A DNA stretch of 64,000 nt from Paenibacillus lautus NBRC 15380 (GCF_004000945.1 NZ_BIMF01000006.1:1-64000), one strand, 5' to 3'; counted from the first letter of the stretch, positions 33,125 through 41,881 are shown. A program made the numbers and translations. The notes: generated by a model from the letters alone, not told the origin.

Positions 33125-33622
33125 TTAGGATGGGTAGTTTATCTTTCCTGTCTCAAGCAGCTGCTTCAATCCCTCAAACATATAACCCCATCCATGTTCG
33201 GTCTGGGTATGATACTCCGTCAGCGCCTTCTCGATATCCTCTGCGGTCCAATCTTCCTCGTGAGGGACAACGATCTCTTGCGTGAATGTCATTTCGCATC
33301 CCGCATCCACGGCTTTGAACTCAACCGTTATTTGGTCCACGGTTTCGCTGAACTGGGGCATCCTGAAGGTAAGCACCAGCTTGTGGGGCCGATCGATTAC
33401 AAGATACTCCCCAATGGCCCGGTACTCCTTGCCTTCCCGAACGTCAACAATCTCCCAGGTTCCGCCTACCCGAGGATCATTACGGGCGATCTTGTTCGTC
33501 GTTTCCAGCGTAAACAACCATTTGCACATCATGTCGGGGTTTAACCAGGCATCAAATACTCGTTCCGGCGCTACCTCAAACAAGCGTTTCATGACCAGCG
33601 TGGTTGTAGAGGCATTCTCCAA
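33125..33622 (-). CDS. AHSA1/SRPBCC family protein
   Basis: A 165-residue START-like (SRPBCC) protein of the AHSA1 branch. Seen: MKRLFEVAPERVFDAWLNPD, the usual first helix of this fold, then TWEIVDVREGKEY and EKALTEYHTQTEHGW near the C-terminus. Such proteins bind hydrophobic ligands or act in stress responses; no precise role is assigned. The start is TTG 33622 with AAGGA upstream. It lies between the ArsR regulator and the PhnB-like gene. Confidence 0.88.
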   Translation of the reverse strand: MENASTTTLVMKRLFEVAPERVFDAWLNPDMMCKWLFTLETTNKIARNDPRVGGTWEIVDVREGKEYRAIGEYLVIDRPHKLVLTFRMPQFSETVDQITVEFKAVDAGCEMTFTQEIVVPHEEDWTAEDIEKALTEYHTQTEHGWGYMFEGLKQLLETGKINYPS

Positions 33623-33707
33623 TGTTAATCATCCTTCTCATATTCAAAGTGGTATTCCGTCTGTTTCCCTACGTTCTCATCGTTGTCCAGTATGTCCAGC
33701 CGTATTC

Positions 33708-34052
33708 CTAATGCTCCTCCTTCTTCGCTTTGTTCAGCTCGTGTTCCAATGCATCAAATTGCCGGGTCCAGAATCGTTCGTAGAATTGCAGCCATTCCAG
33801 CGCCCTGGACATGACGCCCGGATTGAGGCGACAGGTATGTGTCCGACCCTGAATGGATCGATCCAGCAGGCCGGAGCGCTCCAGCACCTTGATATGCTTG
33901 GAGGCTGCCGCAAGCGACATGTCAAACGGCTCGGCCAGCTCGGATACGGTCATCTCCCCCGCAGCGATCATGCGCACCATCTCTCTTCGGGTCGGATCAG
34001 CCAGCGCGTGGAAGATGTGATCCAGTTGTTCTTCGTTATTTTGTTCAACCAT
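33708..34052 (-). CDS. ArsR-family winged-helix repressor
   Basis: A 114-residue ArsR-type regulator: HALADPTRREMVRMIAAGEM, then the recognition-helix segment MSLAAASKHIKVLERSGLL. It lacks the ELCVCD metal-binding motif of arsenic or cadmium sensors, so it belongs to the non-metal SdpR-like group usually linked to AHSA1 genes. The only plausible start, ATG 34052, coincides with the predicted transcription start and has no ribosome site, so translation is probably leaderless. It is the first gene of the ArsR-AHSA1-PhnB operon and likely represses itself through two TCAACC-N4-GGTTGA-type operators. Confidence 0.9.
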   Translation of the reverse strand: MVEQNNEEQLDHIFHALADPTRREMVRMIAAGEMTVSELAEPFDMSLAAASKHIKVLERSGLLDRSIQGRTHTCRLNPGVMSRALEWLQFYERFWTRQFDALEHELNKAKKEEH

Positions 34053-34100
34053 ATGGTTAACTATAATGAACGGAACTCATAAAGTCAACCAATCGGTTGA
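34045..34100 (-). promoter_or_regulatory. Leaderless promoter with two ArsR-type operators
   Basis: On the minus strand the -35 is TTGACT (34083-34088), then a 17-bp spacer, then the -10 TATAGT (34060-34065). The predicted start is at 34052-34053, the A of the ATG. Operator 1 TCAACCAATCGGTTGA (34085-34100) overlaps the -35. Operator 2 TCAACCATATGGTTAA (34045-34060) overlaps the -10 and start codon. Their centres are 40 bp apart, close to four helical turns. Confidence 0.75.
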
Positions 34101-34111
34101 ATATTAAGCAA

Positions 34112-34146
34112 CAAAAAAGCCAAACCCTCCATTTAAAGGGCCTGGC
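34112..34146 (-). terminator. Terminator of HAD hydrolase gene
   Basis: On the minus strand GCCAGGCCCTTTAAATGG...AGGGTTTGGC forms a stem (GCCA/TGGC, CCCT/AGGG) followed by TTTTTTG. Confidence 0.7.
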
Positions 34147-34206
34147 CACGATAATTCTTTAACTTAGTCCTGCTCCGGTAACACTTTACGCTCGCCGCAG
34201 CATTTT

Positions 34207-34941
34207 TTATTCGATAACCTCATCAAGCAGCCGCTCCAGCTCGTCATAACTCGTCACGGTATGCTGTGGTTGATGCTCCGATTCCGGCCCTACGCTCCGG
34301 TGATTGAACCAAATCACATGCCAGCCCGCAGCTAGGGCGCCAACCACATCATTGCGCCATGAATCCCCGATGTAATAAGAGCCCTCCGGCACCGTTCCGG
34401 TCAACCGATTCACATGGTGGAAGATTCGCGGATCGGGCTTGTCCCAGCCCACCGCTCCGGATACGAATAGACGCTCCTCCGGTATGAGATCACCCAGCTG
34501 CATCGCTGCTATTTTGTTCATCTGGTGTTCTGCCGGACCATTGGTAATCAAGCCAACGACATGCCCGGCATCCGCCAATTTCTTAAGAAGCTCCCGGGCG
34601 CCTTCAAACATCGTGATGTTATACTGCCGGTCCAGATAGGTCTGCTGTACCGCCTCAGCCTCCTCGAGGGTCAGCTGTATGCCGAATTCGGCCAACGCGA
34701 ATTGGAAACGACGCCTGCGCATATCTTCAACCGCTTCCCCGTAAGCAGCCGTGCCAGCCCCTCCGAGCTCTACGGACAGCTTGTCGCTGTAATAGCGCAT
34801 CCGGTGATAGGCGGCTTCATAAGGAAAAGCGACATCGGGCCTGGCAACCTCCTGAACGGCATCGCGAAAAGGCGCCAGATGGTCATACAATGTATCATCC
34901 ACATCGAAGAAGATTCCCTTCGGTGATATTGGTGTCTTCAT
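34207..34941 (-). CDS. HAD-superfamily hydrolase (YjjG/phosphoglycolate phosphatase-like)
   Basis: A 244-residue cytosolic phosphatase. Motif I is FFDVDDTLYD (nucleophile and acid Asp), motif II LITNGP, motif III lysine WDKPDPRIF, and motif IV YIGDSWRNDVVGA. The helical cap domain lies between residues about 18 and 95 (subclass I cap). This pattern fits small-molecule phosphatases such as YjjG-type nucleotidases; the substrate is unknown. AGAGGG is 6 bases before ATG 34941, which is preferred to ATG 34947 because that codon directly abuts the box. It is monocistronic. Confidence 0.88.
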   Translation of the reverse strand: MKTPISPKGIFFDVDDTLYDHLAPFRDAVQEVARPDVAFPYEAAYHRMRYYSDKLSVELGGAGTAAYGEAVEDMRRRRFQFALAEFGIQLTLEEAEAVQQTYLDRQYNITMFEGARELLKKLADAGHVVGLITNGPAEHQMNKIAAMQLGDLIPEERLFVSGAVGWDKPDPRIFHHVNRLTGTVPEGSYYIGDSWRNDVVGALAAGWHVIWFNHRSVGPESEHQPQHTVTSYDELERLLDEVIE

Positions 34942-35145
34942 ACGCATCCCTCTTCCTCATTCGATCTCTCTATTGTACCCGCATCGGCACTACCCGGGTC
35001 AAGCCTATCTGTTAATAAGTTCCTTTCCTATGATATGATGGCATTAAAGAGGCAGGATACATCAACTGGAGCATGCTACTTACCTACGGCAGCCAAGACC
35101 TCCAATTGTAATGCCCGATTATGTACCCGGATAAGGAGATGAATA

Positions 35146-36033
35146 ATGATGACCAAGGATATGACCGAAGTGTGGAGTAAGGATTTCGTTCCCGAGGGCA
35201 ACCGTGCCAGCAACGTGGATCGTTTCACCGGCTTTGAGGATACCTATGATCAGCATCGCCCCGAAGCTCCCCAGGAGGTTGTCGCCCTGCTTACAGGCTA
35301 TTTAGAGCGCAAGCCCTCTCTCGTTGTCGACTTGGGATGCGGCACGGGACTGTCCTCGTTTGCATGGAAAGACGCAGCGGACCAAGTCATCGGCGTCGAG
35401 CCGAATGACGATATGCGGGGCAAGGCTATGGCCAAACTGCAATCGCTGCAGCAAGAGGGCGACGCCACTCACGGTGTGCAGCTTGCCGACATCAAGTTCG
35501 TCTCCGGCTACTCGAACCAGTTGGCGCTCCCGGATCAGTCCGCGGACATCATCACCTGTTCCCAGTCCTTTCACTGGATGGACCCGGCCAGCACGTTGAA
35601 GGAGGTTTCCCGCGTTCTGCGTGAGGAAGGGATATTCGCGGTATATGATTGCGATTGGCCGCCGAGCCTGACCTGGAAGGTCGAGCAAGCATACCAAGAG
35701 CTGATTGAACGGGCAGAGGCTATCATCGACCGCCATGTGGAGACACAGGAGAAGGCTTATAAAGGGAATAAGAACGAGCATTTGAAGCATATCCGGGAGA
35801 GCGGGGTATTCCGGTTCTCCAAAGAGATCGTATTCCATCATAGGGAGCCGTTCACCGCCGAACGTTATACCGGCCTTGCCGTCAGTCAAGGCGGTATCCA
35901 GACCGTGTTCAAGCTGAAACAAACCGAATTGAACGATAAAATCGCACAGTTCCATGCGCTGGTCGAGGAGCACTTCCAAGGGCGGACTCTTCCCGTGATG
36001 CTCAGCTACCGCATGCGGCTTGGCATTAAATAA
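35146..36033 (+). CDS. Class I SAM-dependent methyltransferase
   Basis: A 295-residue methyltransferase. The SAM-binding motif I is VVDLGCGTGLSSF (about residues 65-77), motif II is VIGVEPNDDM, and motif IV covers ADIITCSQSFHWMDP. The SQSFHWMD segment is characteristic of the UbiE/trans-aconitate-like methyltransferase_11 group. The substrate is unknown. AGGAG precedes tandem ATG codons at 35146 and 35149. It stands alone, and a terminator follows about 70 bases after the stop. Confidence 0.88.
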   Translation: MMTKDMTEVWSKDFVPEGNRASNVDRFTGFEDTYDQHRPEAPQEVVALLTGYLERKPSLVVDLGCGTGLSSFAWKDAADQVIGVEPNDDMRGKAMAKLQSLQQEGDATHGVQLADIKFVSGYSNQLALPDQSADIITCSQSFHWMDPASTLKEVSRVLREEGIFAVYDCDWPPSLTWKVEQAYQELIERAEAIIDRHVETQEKAYKGNKNEHLKHIRESGVFRFSKEIVFHHREPFTAERYTGLAVSQGGIQTVFKLKQTELNDKIAQFHALVEEHFQGRTLPVMLSYRMRLGIK

Positions 36034-36105
36034 AGCAAGAAGCATCGAAAGGGATAATCCCGAACTCCTCGCGCATCCTGCGGGGGAAGGGATATGAAGT
36101 ATAAC

Positions 36106-36157
36106 CGGCGTGTCTGAGAGGTTTGTGGTTCACCGAACCAACTCAGCGCGCCTTTTT
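36106..36157 (+). terminator. Terminator of methyltransferase gene
   Basis: GGCGTGTCTGAG pairs with CTCAGCGCGCC (one bulge), with an inner GGTT/AACC pairing. TTTTTCG follows. Confidence 0.75.
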
Positions 36158-36207
36158 CGTTAGCGAATAGGTCAGCCCCTCCCGCATCTACTCCCTATTA
36201 AGAATGA

Positions 36208-37356
36208 TTACTTGTACAAGGAAATCATGAGACGGACGATATTCTCCGACGTTCTCTCCACGTTTAGCTGTCCGTTGTCCAGCGCCTCCGCTAGCGTAAC
36301 AGCGCCTGGAACGATGCCAAAAATAGCGTCTATCCCTTGATCATGCAACACCTCGATCCCGTCACCGATCCGTCCGGCAAGCGCGATAACGGGCTTGCCG
36401 TGCTTTTTCCCCACCATCGCAACACCCAGCGGAGTCTTGCCGTACTGCGTCTGGTAGTCCATCCCGCCTTCGCCGGTCCACACCATATCCGCCATGCGCA
36501 CTTTCTCCTCAAGTCCCGTATAGTCGATGACCAGTTCGATTCCCTTCTTCAGCGTCCCGTTCAGGAATACCATGAGGCCCCCGCCAAGACCGCCTGCCGC
36601 GCCGGCGCCGGGATAATCGGTGATATCTTTGCCCAACTGCTGCTTGATCACCCCGGCGTAGTTCCGAAGATTGCGATCCAGCTGCTCGACCATCTCCGGC
36701 GTGGCACCTTTCTGCGGTCCGAATACATGGGAGGCCCCCGTCTTCCCGCAGAGGGGATTGGTCACATCGCATGCGACCTCGACCTCGACGTGCTGCAGTC
36801 GAAAATCCAAGCCGCTTAAGTCAAAACTTGCAAGGCGACCCAAATCTCCGCCGCCAACGGCAAGCTCTTTCCCTTCCGCATCCAGCAGCCTGCCGCCCAG
36901 GGCCTGAACAACCCCGGCTCCGCCATCATTGGTCGCGCTGCCGCCAATGCCGATCAACAACCGGCTCACCCCATGATCCAGGCAAGCCCGGATCAGTTCA
37001 CCTGTCCCATAGGTTGTTGTCACCAGCGGATTCCGCTGAACTGGCGGTACCAAGTGAATCCCGCTTGCGCTGGCCATTTCCAGCACCCCGGTGCCGCCAT
37101 CCCCTGAAATACCATAGGCCGCCTCCACCTGATCCCCCAGCGGACCCGTTACCATGACGGTATGCACCGTACCTCCCGTAGCGTCAACCAGGGACTGCAT
37201 CGTACCCTCACCGCCGTCCGCCATGGGCACATGGATACAGGTCGCCTTCGGATTTCCCTTCTTGATGCCGCGTTCCATCGCCTCACAGACTTCTTTGGCG
37301 GTCATGCTCTCCTTAAATGAATCGGGTGCGAGTACAATTACACAATCCTGCTTCAC
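36208..37356 (-). CDS. glxK: Glycerate kinase (GlxK/GarK family)
   Basis: A 382-residue kinase of the type-1 glycerate kinase family that phosphorylates D-glycerate. N-terminal VIVLAPDSFKESMTAKEV and VPMADGGEGTMQSL are family signatures, and GIGGSATNDGGAGVVQALG is the nucleotide/substrate loop. The frame is open from 37527, which would overlap the symporter gene. GTG 37356 starts at the conserved N-terminus, with an AGGCAGGGG stretch upstream, and gives the family length. It follows the first symporter gene by 43 bases, suggesting that an imported hydroxy- or keto-acid is fed into glycerate metabolism. Confidence 0.88.
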   Translation of the reverse strand: MKQDCVIVLAPDSFKESMTAKEVCEAMERGIKKGNPKATCIHVPMADGGEGTMQSLVDATGGTVHTVMVTGPLGDQVEAAYGISGDGGTGVLEMASASGIHLVPPVQRNPLVTTTYGTGELIRACLDHGVSRLLIGIGGSATNDGGAGVVQALGGRLLDAEGKELAVGGGDLGRLASFDLSGLDFRLQHVEVEVACDVTNPLCGKTGASHVFGPQKGATPEMVEQLDRNLRNYAGVIKQQLGKDITDYPGAGAAGGLGGGLMVFLNGTLKKGIELVIDYTGLEEKVRMADMVWTGEGGMDYQTQYGKTPLGVAMVGKKHGKPVIALAGRIGDGIEVLHDQGIDAIFGIVPGAVTLAEALDNGQLNVERTSENIVRLMISLYK

Positions 37357-37399
37357 CGTTATCCCCTGCCTCTCCTTCATCATTCTTATGTAGGAAACG

Positions 37400-38938
37400 T
37401 TATCCCGGCTCGCGGGTATGAATCTCATCCGGGGCCACATGGGCAATGGCCTGCATCGTCTCGAATTGGCCGCTGGAGCCGACTTTGCCGGATAGCAGGG
37501 TACCGAGGATGCCGCCCGCGAAACCAATCGGAATGGACACGATGCCCGGATGCTTGAGCGGGAAGATCGCTTCCGCCCGGATCCAGCCGGCCCCGGGATC
37601 CATCACGTTAGGCCCCACGGCCATGAGCAATAAGGAAGATATCAATCCGGCCGCAATGCTCGACATGGCCCCATACGTATTAAATCTCCGCCAAAATAGC
37701 GTGAACAGCAGCACCGGCAGGTTAGCCGAGGCAGCAACCGCGAACGCAAACGAAACGAGGAACGCCACGTTCAGCTTCTGCGCGCCGAGTGCGAGCACAA
37801 TCGAAGCGGTGCCAACCACGATGGCCGAAAGTTTGGCCACTCTCATCTGCTGTGCCTCGGTCGCCCGTCCCCTGCGGAAAATGCTGCTATAGACGTCATG
37901 AGCAAATGCGGAGGATGCCGTCAGCACAAGCCCGGAGATCACGGCCAATATGGTTGCGAAGGCAACAGCCGATACAAAGGCCATTAAGAATTCGCCACCC
38001 AAAGCGCTTGCGAGCAGCGGCGCTGCCAGCTCAACCCGATCCGACAAAACGGACCAATCGACGAAGGCTGCTGCCCCAAATCCAAGAAAAATAGTCATGG
38101 CATAAAAGATGCCGATCGTAAACGTTGCCGTTTTTACCGACGAACGGACCGTACGCGGGTCTCTTACCGTGTAGAAGCGCGCAATAATATGCGGAAGGCC
38201 CGCTGTCCCCAACACCAGCGCCATATTAAACGACAGCATGTCCAGCGGGTGGTCGAACATATTACCCGCCATCAGAAACCGCTCCTGCAATGGGGTCGCC
38301 CGCTTCATGGATTCGAATAAGCCAAGCAGATTCCAATCGAACCTTGCCAGCACGATGAGACTCACGATAAAAGTGCTGCTGACCAGCAATATGGACTTGA
38401 CGATCTGCACCCAGGAAGTCGCGAGCATGCCGCCGAACGTGACGTAGACGGTCATTAAACCTCCGACCAGCACGATGGCGAGCGACGTTTCCAGCCCGAA
38501 CAGCAAATGGACGAGCCACCCCGCACCGACGAGCTGGGCAATCATGTAGAAGACAGTGATCATCATGTTGTTGACGGCGATGCATCCACGCAGCCGTTTC
38601 TCGCTGAACCGGACCGCCACCGCATCCGCCATCGTATACCTGCCCAGGTTATGAAGCGGCTCGGCGATGATGTACTGCACGATCACATAGGAGGCAAGGA
38701 AGCCGATCGAATAGAAAAAGCCGTCGAAGCCGTACACCGCAATGGATCCCGCGATGCCAAGGAAGGACGCCGCGCTCATATAGTCACCGGAAATGGCCAA
38801 GCCGTTTTGCAGCCCGCTCAGGCGATTGCCCGCTGCATAGAAATCATTCGTGCTTGTTGTTCGCTTGGCGGCATAATACGTAATCATTAACGTGCCGACC
38901 ACAATCGCCAGAAAAAAAACGATGCCGGATATGTTCAT
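37400..38938 (-). CDS. Sodium:solute symporter, ActP-like (copy 1)
   Basis: A 512-residue SSS-family transporter with about 13 membrane helices. ISGDYMSAASFLGIAGSIAV, EPLHNLGRYTMADAVAVRF and GLPHIIARFYTVRD are strongly conserved in the acetate/monocarboxylate (ActP-MctC) branch. It imports small organic acids with sodium. AAGGAGG lies 12 bases before the ATG. A terminator-like hairpin separates it from the paralogous symporter upstream, while the glycerate kinase follows closely. Whether acetate, pyruvate, glycolate or glycerate is carried cannot be read from sequence; the kinase neighbour favours a glycerate-related substrate. Confidence 0.88.
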   Translation of the reverse strand: MNISGIVFFLAIVVGTLMITYYAAKRTTSTNDFYAAGNRLSGLQNGLAISGDYMSAASFLGIAGSIAVYGFDGFFYSIGFLASYVIVQYIIAEPLHNLGRYTMADAVAVRFSEKRLRGCIAVNNMMITVFYMIAQLVGAGWLVHLLFGLETSLAIVLVGGLMTVYVTFGGMLATSWVQIVKSILLVSSTFIVSLIVLARFDWNLLGLFESMKRATPLQERFLMAGNMFDHPLDMLSFNMALVLGTAGLPHIIARFYTVRDPRTVRSSVKTATFTIGIFYAMTIFLGFGAAAFVDWSVLSDRVELAAPLLASALGGEFLMAFVSAVAFATILAVISGLVLTASSAFAHDVYSSIFRRGRATEAQQMRVAKLSAIVVGTASIVLALGAQKLNVAFLVSFAFAVAASANLPVLLFTLFWRRFNTYGAMSSIAAGLISSLLLMAVGPNVMDPGAGWIRAEAIFPLKHPGIVSIPIGFAGGILGTLLSGKVGSSGQFETMQAIAHVAPDEIHTREPG

Positions 38939-39005
38939 GTGGCGTGCATGCCTCCTTCCGCTTCAGCCTGAAAGCCTGTTATTCCTTTATTTTACGATAA
39001 AATGA

Positions 39006-39056
39006 CAAAAAAAGGGCGGTTCCCTGCGCCGCTAAGCAGCTGGATACACCCTTTTT
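39006..39056 (-). terminator. Terminator between the two symporter genes
   Basis: AAAAAGGG and CCCTTTTT arms (39009-39016 with 39049-39056) enclose a GC-rich loop. A T-run follows on the minus strand, after the copy 2 symporter. Confidence 0.6.
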
Positions 39057-39077
39057 GGTCAAAGAATTAGATCCCGA

Positions 39078-40589
39078 TTACGCGCCCGTATTGGCCTTGA
39101 CCAGCACTTCGGCATACTTCGCTTCATCCTTGGAAGAGGATAACAGCGTGCCGACATAAGCTGCCAGGAAGCCAAGCGGAATGGAGATGATGCCCGGGTT
39201 GCTCATCGGGAAGATCGGATCGCCAATCAAAATCGCTTTGCCGGCCGGATCCCATATATTCGGACTAAGCGCCACAAGAATCACCGTGCTGATTAACCCT
39301 GTCAGCATCCCGGTAACCGCGCCTGTCGTATTAAACCTCTTCCAGAATACCGTGAACAGGATAACTGGTAAATTCGCGCTGGCCGCAACGGCGAAGGCGA
39401 GCGAGACAAGGAATGCCACGTTCATCTTCTGGGCAAACAACGCGAGCAGAATGGAGACAATGGATACGCCAATCGATGCGTACCGTGCCATCTTCAGCTG
39501 CTCCTTCTCCGACGATTCGCCGCGGCGCACGATCTGACCGTAGAAATCATGGGCGAAGGCCGATGCGGCGGACAGCACAAGGCCCGTCACCACCGCAAGG
39601 ATCGTCGCGAACGCAACCGCCGAGATGAGCGCGAACAGGAAGTCCCCGCCAATCGCTTTGGCCAGGAGCGGCGCAGCCATGTTGCCCGCTTTATCGACCT
39701 CGGTAATATCCGCCGCGCCGACGAAGGCGGCAGCCCCGAAACCGAGAAAGATCGTCATGACATAGAAGATGCCGATAATCCAGGTAGCGTAGACCACGGA
39801 GCTGCGTGCCGTCTTGGCATCCTTAACGGTAAAGAAACGGGTCAAAATATGCGGCAGACCTGCCGTGCCGAGTACGAGGGCAAGGTTGAGCGACAGCGTC
39901 TCCAGCGGGATTTTGTATTTATTCCCGGGGTTGAGGAATGCCTCCTGCAGCGGCGTGGCCGTCTTCATATGATGGAACATCTGGGTCAGGCTGAAATCGA
40001 ATTTGGCGAAGACGATCAGCGAAATGATGAACGTGCCGGCCATGAGCAGCACGGCCTTCGAGATTTGAACCCAGCTCGTGGCATGCATGCCGCCAAAGAC
40101 AACATAGATGGTCATGAGCACGCCGACAATCAGAACGGACGTGACATAATCCAGTCCCAGCAAAAGCTTAATCAGCGCACCTGCTCCAACCAGCTGTGCG
40201 ATCATGTAGAAGATGGAGATGGAAATCGTGTTCAGCGCTGCAACGCCGCGCACTTTCTTGTCGGAGAAACGAGCGGCAATCATGTCCGCCACCGTATACT
40301 TCCCGAGATTCCGCAGCGGCTCGGCGACAAGGTACAGCACCACCAGGTAAGCTACGAGGAAACCGATGCTATAGAAGAAGCCGTCAAAGCCGACTAACGC
40401 GATCGAGCCTGCGATACCAAGAAAAGAGGCAGCAGACATATAGTCGCCGGCAATGGCTGTCCCATTCTGCCAGCCTTTGAGCCCTCCACCTGCCGTATAG
40501 AAATCGCTGGTGTTGGTTGTTTTCTTGGCAGCGTAATACGTTATAATCAGCGTGAGCATTACAATTCCGCAAAACAACGCGATAGCCAT
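39078..40589 (-). CDS. Sodium:solute symporter, ActP-like (copy 2)
   Basis: A 503-residue SSS-family transporter closely similar to the copy at 37400-38938. It has the same IAGDYMSAASFLGIAGSIAL, EPLRNLGKYTVADMIAARF and GLPHILTRFFTVKD segments and about 13 membrane helices. It starts 6 bases after the DUF485 gene, the arrangement of yjcH-actP, so both products probably act together at the membrane. Transcription begins at the promoter with a cre-like site and 9-12-9 direct repeats upstream of DUF485. Confidence 0.9.
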   Translation of the reverse strand: MAIALFCGIVMLTLIITYYAAKKTTNTSDFYTAGGGLKGWQNGTAIAGDYMSAASFLGIAGSIALVGFDGFFYSIGFLVAYLVVLYLVAEPLRNLGKYTVADMIAARFSDKKVRGVAALNTISISIFYMIAQLVGAGALIKLLLGLDYVTSVLIVGVLMTIYVVFGGMHATSWVQISKAVLLMAGTFIISLIVFAKFDFSLTQMFHHMKTATPLQEAFLNPGNKYKIPLETLSLNLALVLGTAGLPHILTRFFTVKDAKTARSSVVYATWIIGIFYVMTIFLGFGAAAFVGAADITEVDKAGNMAAPLLAKAIGGDFLFALISAVAFATILAVVTGLVLSAASAFAHDFYGQIVRRGESSEKEQLKMARYASIGVSIVSILLALFAQKMNVAFLVSLAFAVAASANLPVILFTVFWKRFNTTGAVTGMLTGLISTVILVALSPNIWDPAGKAILIGDPIFPMSNPGIISIPLGFLAAYVGTLLSSSKDEAKYAEVLVKANTGA

Positions 40590-40595
40590 AGTCGA

Positions 40596-40895
40596 TTACG
40601 CCCCCATATCCTTTTTAATATCGTCTACCATACGGTCAAACTGAGCCGCCTTGCGGGAGTACAGGATGCACAAGACCCAAGTCATGACAAACTGCGCGAA
40701 TGCAAATACCCATGCCCACGTGATTGGGCCGATCGCAGGGTGGTTCAACACGTCGGTGTACGAAGTGAGAATCGGCAGCGCAAAGTAAAACAGAAGAAAA
40801 AAGACGGTCATCGGAATAATGAACCGTTTCTTGCGGGAGAGCAGCGTTTTGAATTTTTCGGAATGCCATACTTCGGTATAGCTTTTTTCTTCCAT
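40596..40895 (-). CDS. DUF485 membrane protein (YjcH-like)
   Basis: A 99-residue protein with two transmembrane helices (about residues 27-47 and 57-80). It carries the DUF485 pattern SRKKRFIIPMTVFFLLFYFA and the charged tail RKAAQFDRMVDDIKKDMG. Members are encoded before ActP-type symporters and are thought to assist them. ATG 40895 follows GGAGGG with a 7-base spacer and is preferred to the longer frame at 40910. It is the first gene of the symporter operon. Confidence 0.9.
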   Translation of the reverse strand: MEEKSYTEVWHSEKFKTLLSRKKRFIIPMTVFFLLFYFALPILTSYTDVLNHPAIGPITWAWVFAFAQFVMTWVLCILYSRKAAQFDRMVDDIKKDMGA

Positions 40896-40941
40896 TGCCT
40901 TTCCCTCCATTAACGATCAGGATCTATTGCGTCTCCCATGA

Positions 40942-41028
40942 ATGAAAGCGCTTTAGAATGATTATATACAGGAGGACTGCCTGCGACCACAGCTCCTGCG
41001 TGAAACGTCCGATAGGGTGCGTGAAAGG
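40942..41028 (-). promoter_or_regulatory. Symporter operon promoter with LytTR-type repeats and cre-like site
   Basis: On the minus strand TATAAT (40961-40966) is the -10; the -35 position (TGGTCG) is poor, as for an activated promoter. Upstream, TTTCACGCA occurs twice in direct repeat with a 12-bp spacer (41018-41026 and 40997-41005), about 43-72 bases before the predicted start, which is the 9-12-9 layout of LytTR binding sites. TGAAAGCGCTTTAG (40943-40956) resembles a cre with two mismatches and overlaps the start point. Confidence 0.65.
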
Positions 41029-41083
41029 GCGGATATGCCGCCTGAACGGGGAGACATCCACCGTTCCCCACGCGTGCTTCTCC

Positions 41084-41881
41084 CTAGGCCTCTCGAAGCA
41101 ACCGGAACAAATCCCGGGCGGCCTCGCGAGACAAGGGAATCATCGTCCGCTGCTCATCCTTTAACACGATATTGTAAGCGCCGTTCTGCCAAGGGGACAG
41201 CTCCGCAATCCGGTTCACGTTAACCAGGTAGCTGCGATGAGGCCGAAAGAACGAGTAACTCGCAAGCTTCTCCTCCAGCTCCTGCAGCGTGCTCTTGCTC
41301 GTAATCCGCTGGCCTTCCGCCGTCCATATGCGAATAACCCGTTCCTCGCGCACCGCGTACAGGATCGCCTCAGGATCGACGAGCACATGTTTGTCCCCAT
41401 CATCGAATAGCAGTTTGCCGCGCATGCTGCGAGGAGCAGCCTCAGTGGAAGGATACGAAGCTGCCTGGAGGGCGACATCATAAGCTTCCTCCTTTGGGGT
41501 GGCTTGCCCTTCTTGAACCCTGCTGCGAATTCGCTGCAGCGTTTCCTTTAATCGCATATGGCTGTAAGGCTTTAGCAGATAATCAATCGCATTCAGACCA
41601 AACGCCTCGACAGCATACTCGTCATAGGCTGTCGTAAAGACAATTAAGGGCGAGATCGGGGAGGCTTTCAGCATTCGCGCAGCCTGCAATCCTTCCAGCT
41701 CCGGCATATGAACGTCGAGAAAGACGACATCCGGCTGCCGTAAGGGAACAAGCTCGAGCAGTTCCCTGCCGTTCGCGGCATGAGGAAGCAGCTCGATATC
41801 GGGCTCCTGTTCCAGAAGATAAGCCAGCTCCTCCCTTGCCAATCGTTCGTCTTCCGCTATCATCGTTTTAATTCGCTTCAC
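41084..41881 (-). CDS. LytTR-family response regulator
   Basis: A 265-residue response regulator. The receiver domain (about residues 1-120) has MIAEDERLAREELAYLL with the acidic pocket, phospho-acceptor Asp in PDVVFLDVHMPELEG, and the KPYSH lysine. The C-terminal LytTR DNA-binding domain (about 165-262) has VDPEAILYAVREERVIRIW and FFRPHRSYLVNVNRIAEL. GTG 41881 with GGGAG upstream is the start, and it overlaps the kinase stop by 14 bases, which implies coupled translation. Its stop lies just before the symporter promoter, where direct repeats of LytTR type occur, so that operon is its probable target. Confidence 0.92.
   Translation of the reverse strand: MKRIKTMIAEDERLAREELAYLLEQEPDIELLPHAANGRELLELVPLRQPDVVFLDVHMPELEGLQAARMLKASPISPLIVFTTAYDEYAVEAFGLNAIDYLLKPYSHMRLKETLQRIRSRVQEGQATPKEEAYDVALQAASYPSTEAAPRSMRGKLLFDDGDKHVLVDPEAILYAVREERVIRIWTAEGQRITSKSTLQELEEKLASYSFFRPHRSYLVNVNRIAELSPWQNGAYNIVLKDEQRTMIPLSREAARDLFRLLREA

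Noticed and set aside
37357..37527. 57-codon N-terminal extension of glycerate kinase
   Set aside because: It overlaps the end of the symporter gene and has no homology; GTG 37356 gives the conserved N-terminus and normal family length.
41018..41026. Direct repeats first considered as random GC-rich similarity
   Set aside because: The rejection was not kept: the two 9-mers are identical, spaced exactly 12 bp and correctly placed, so they are reported as a finding.
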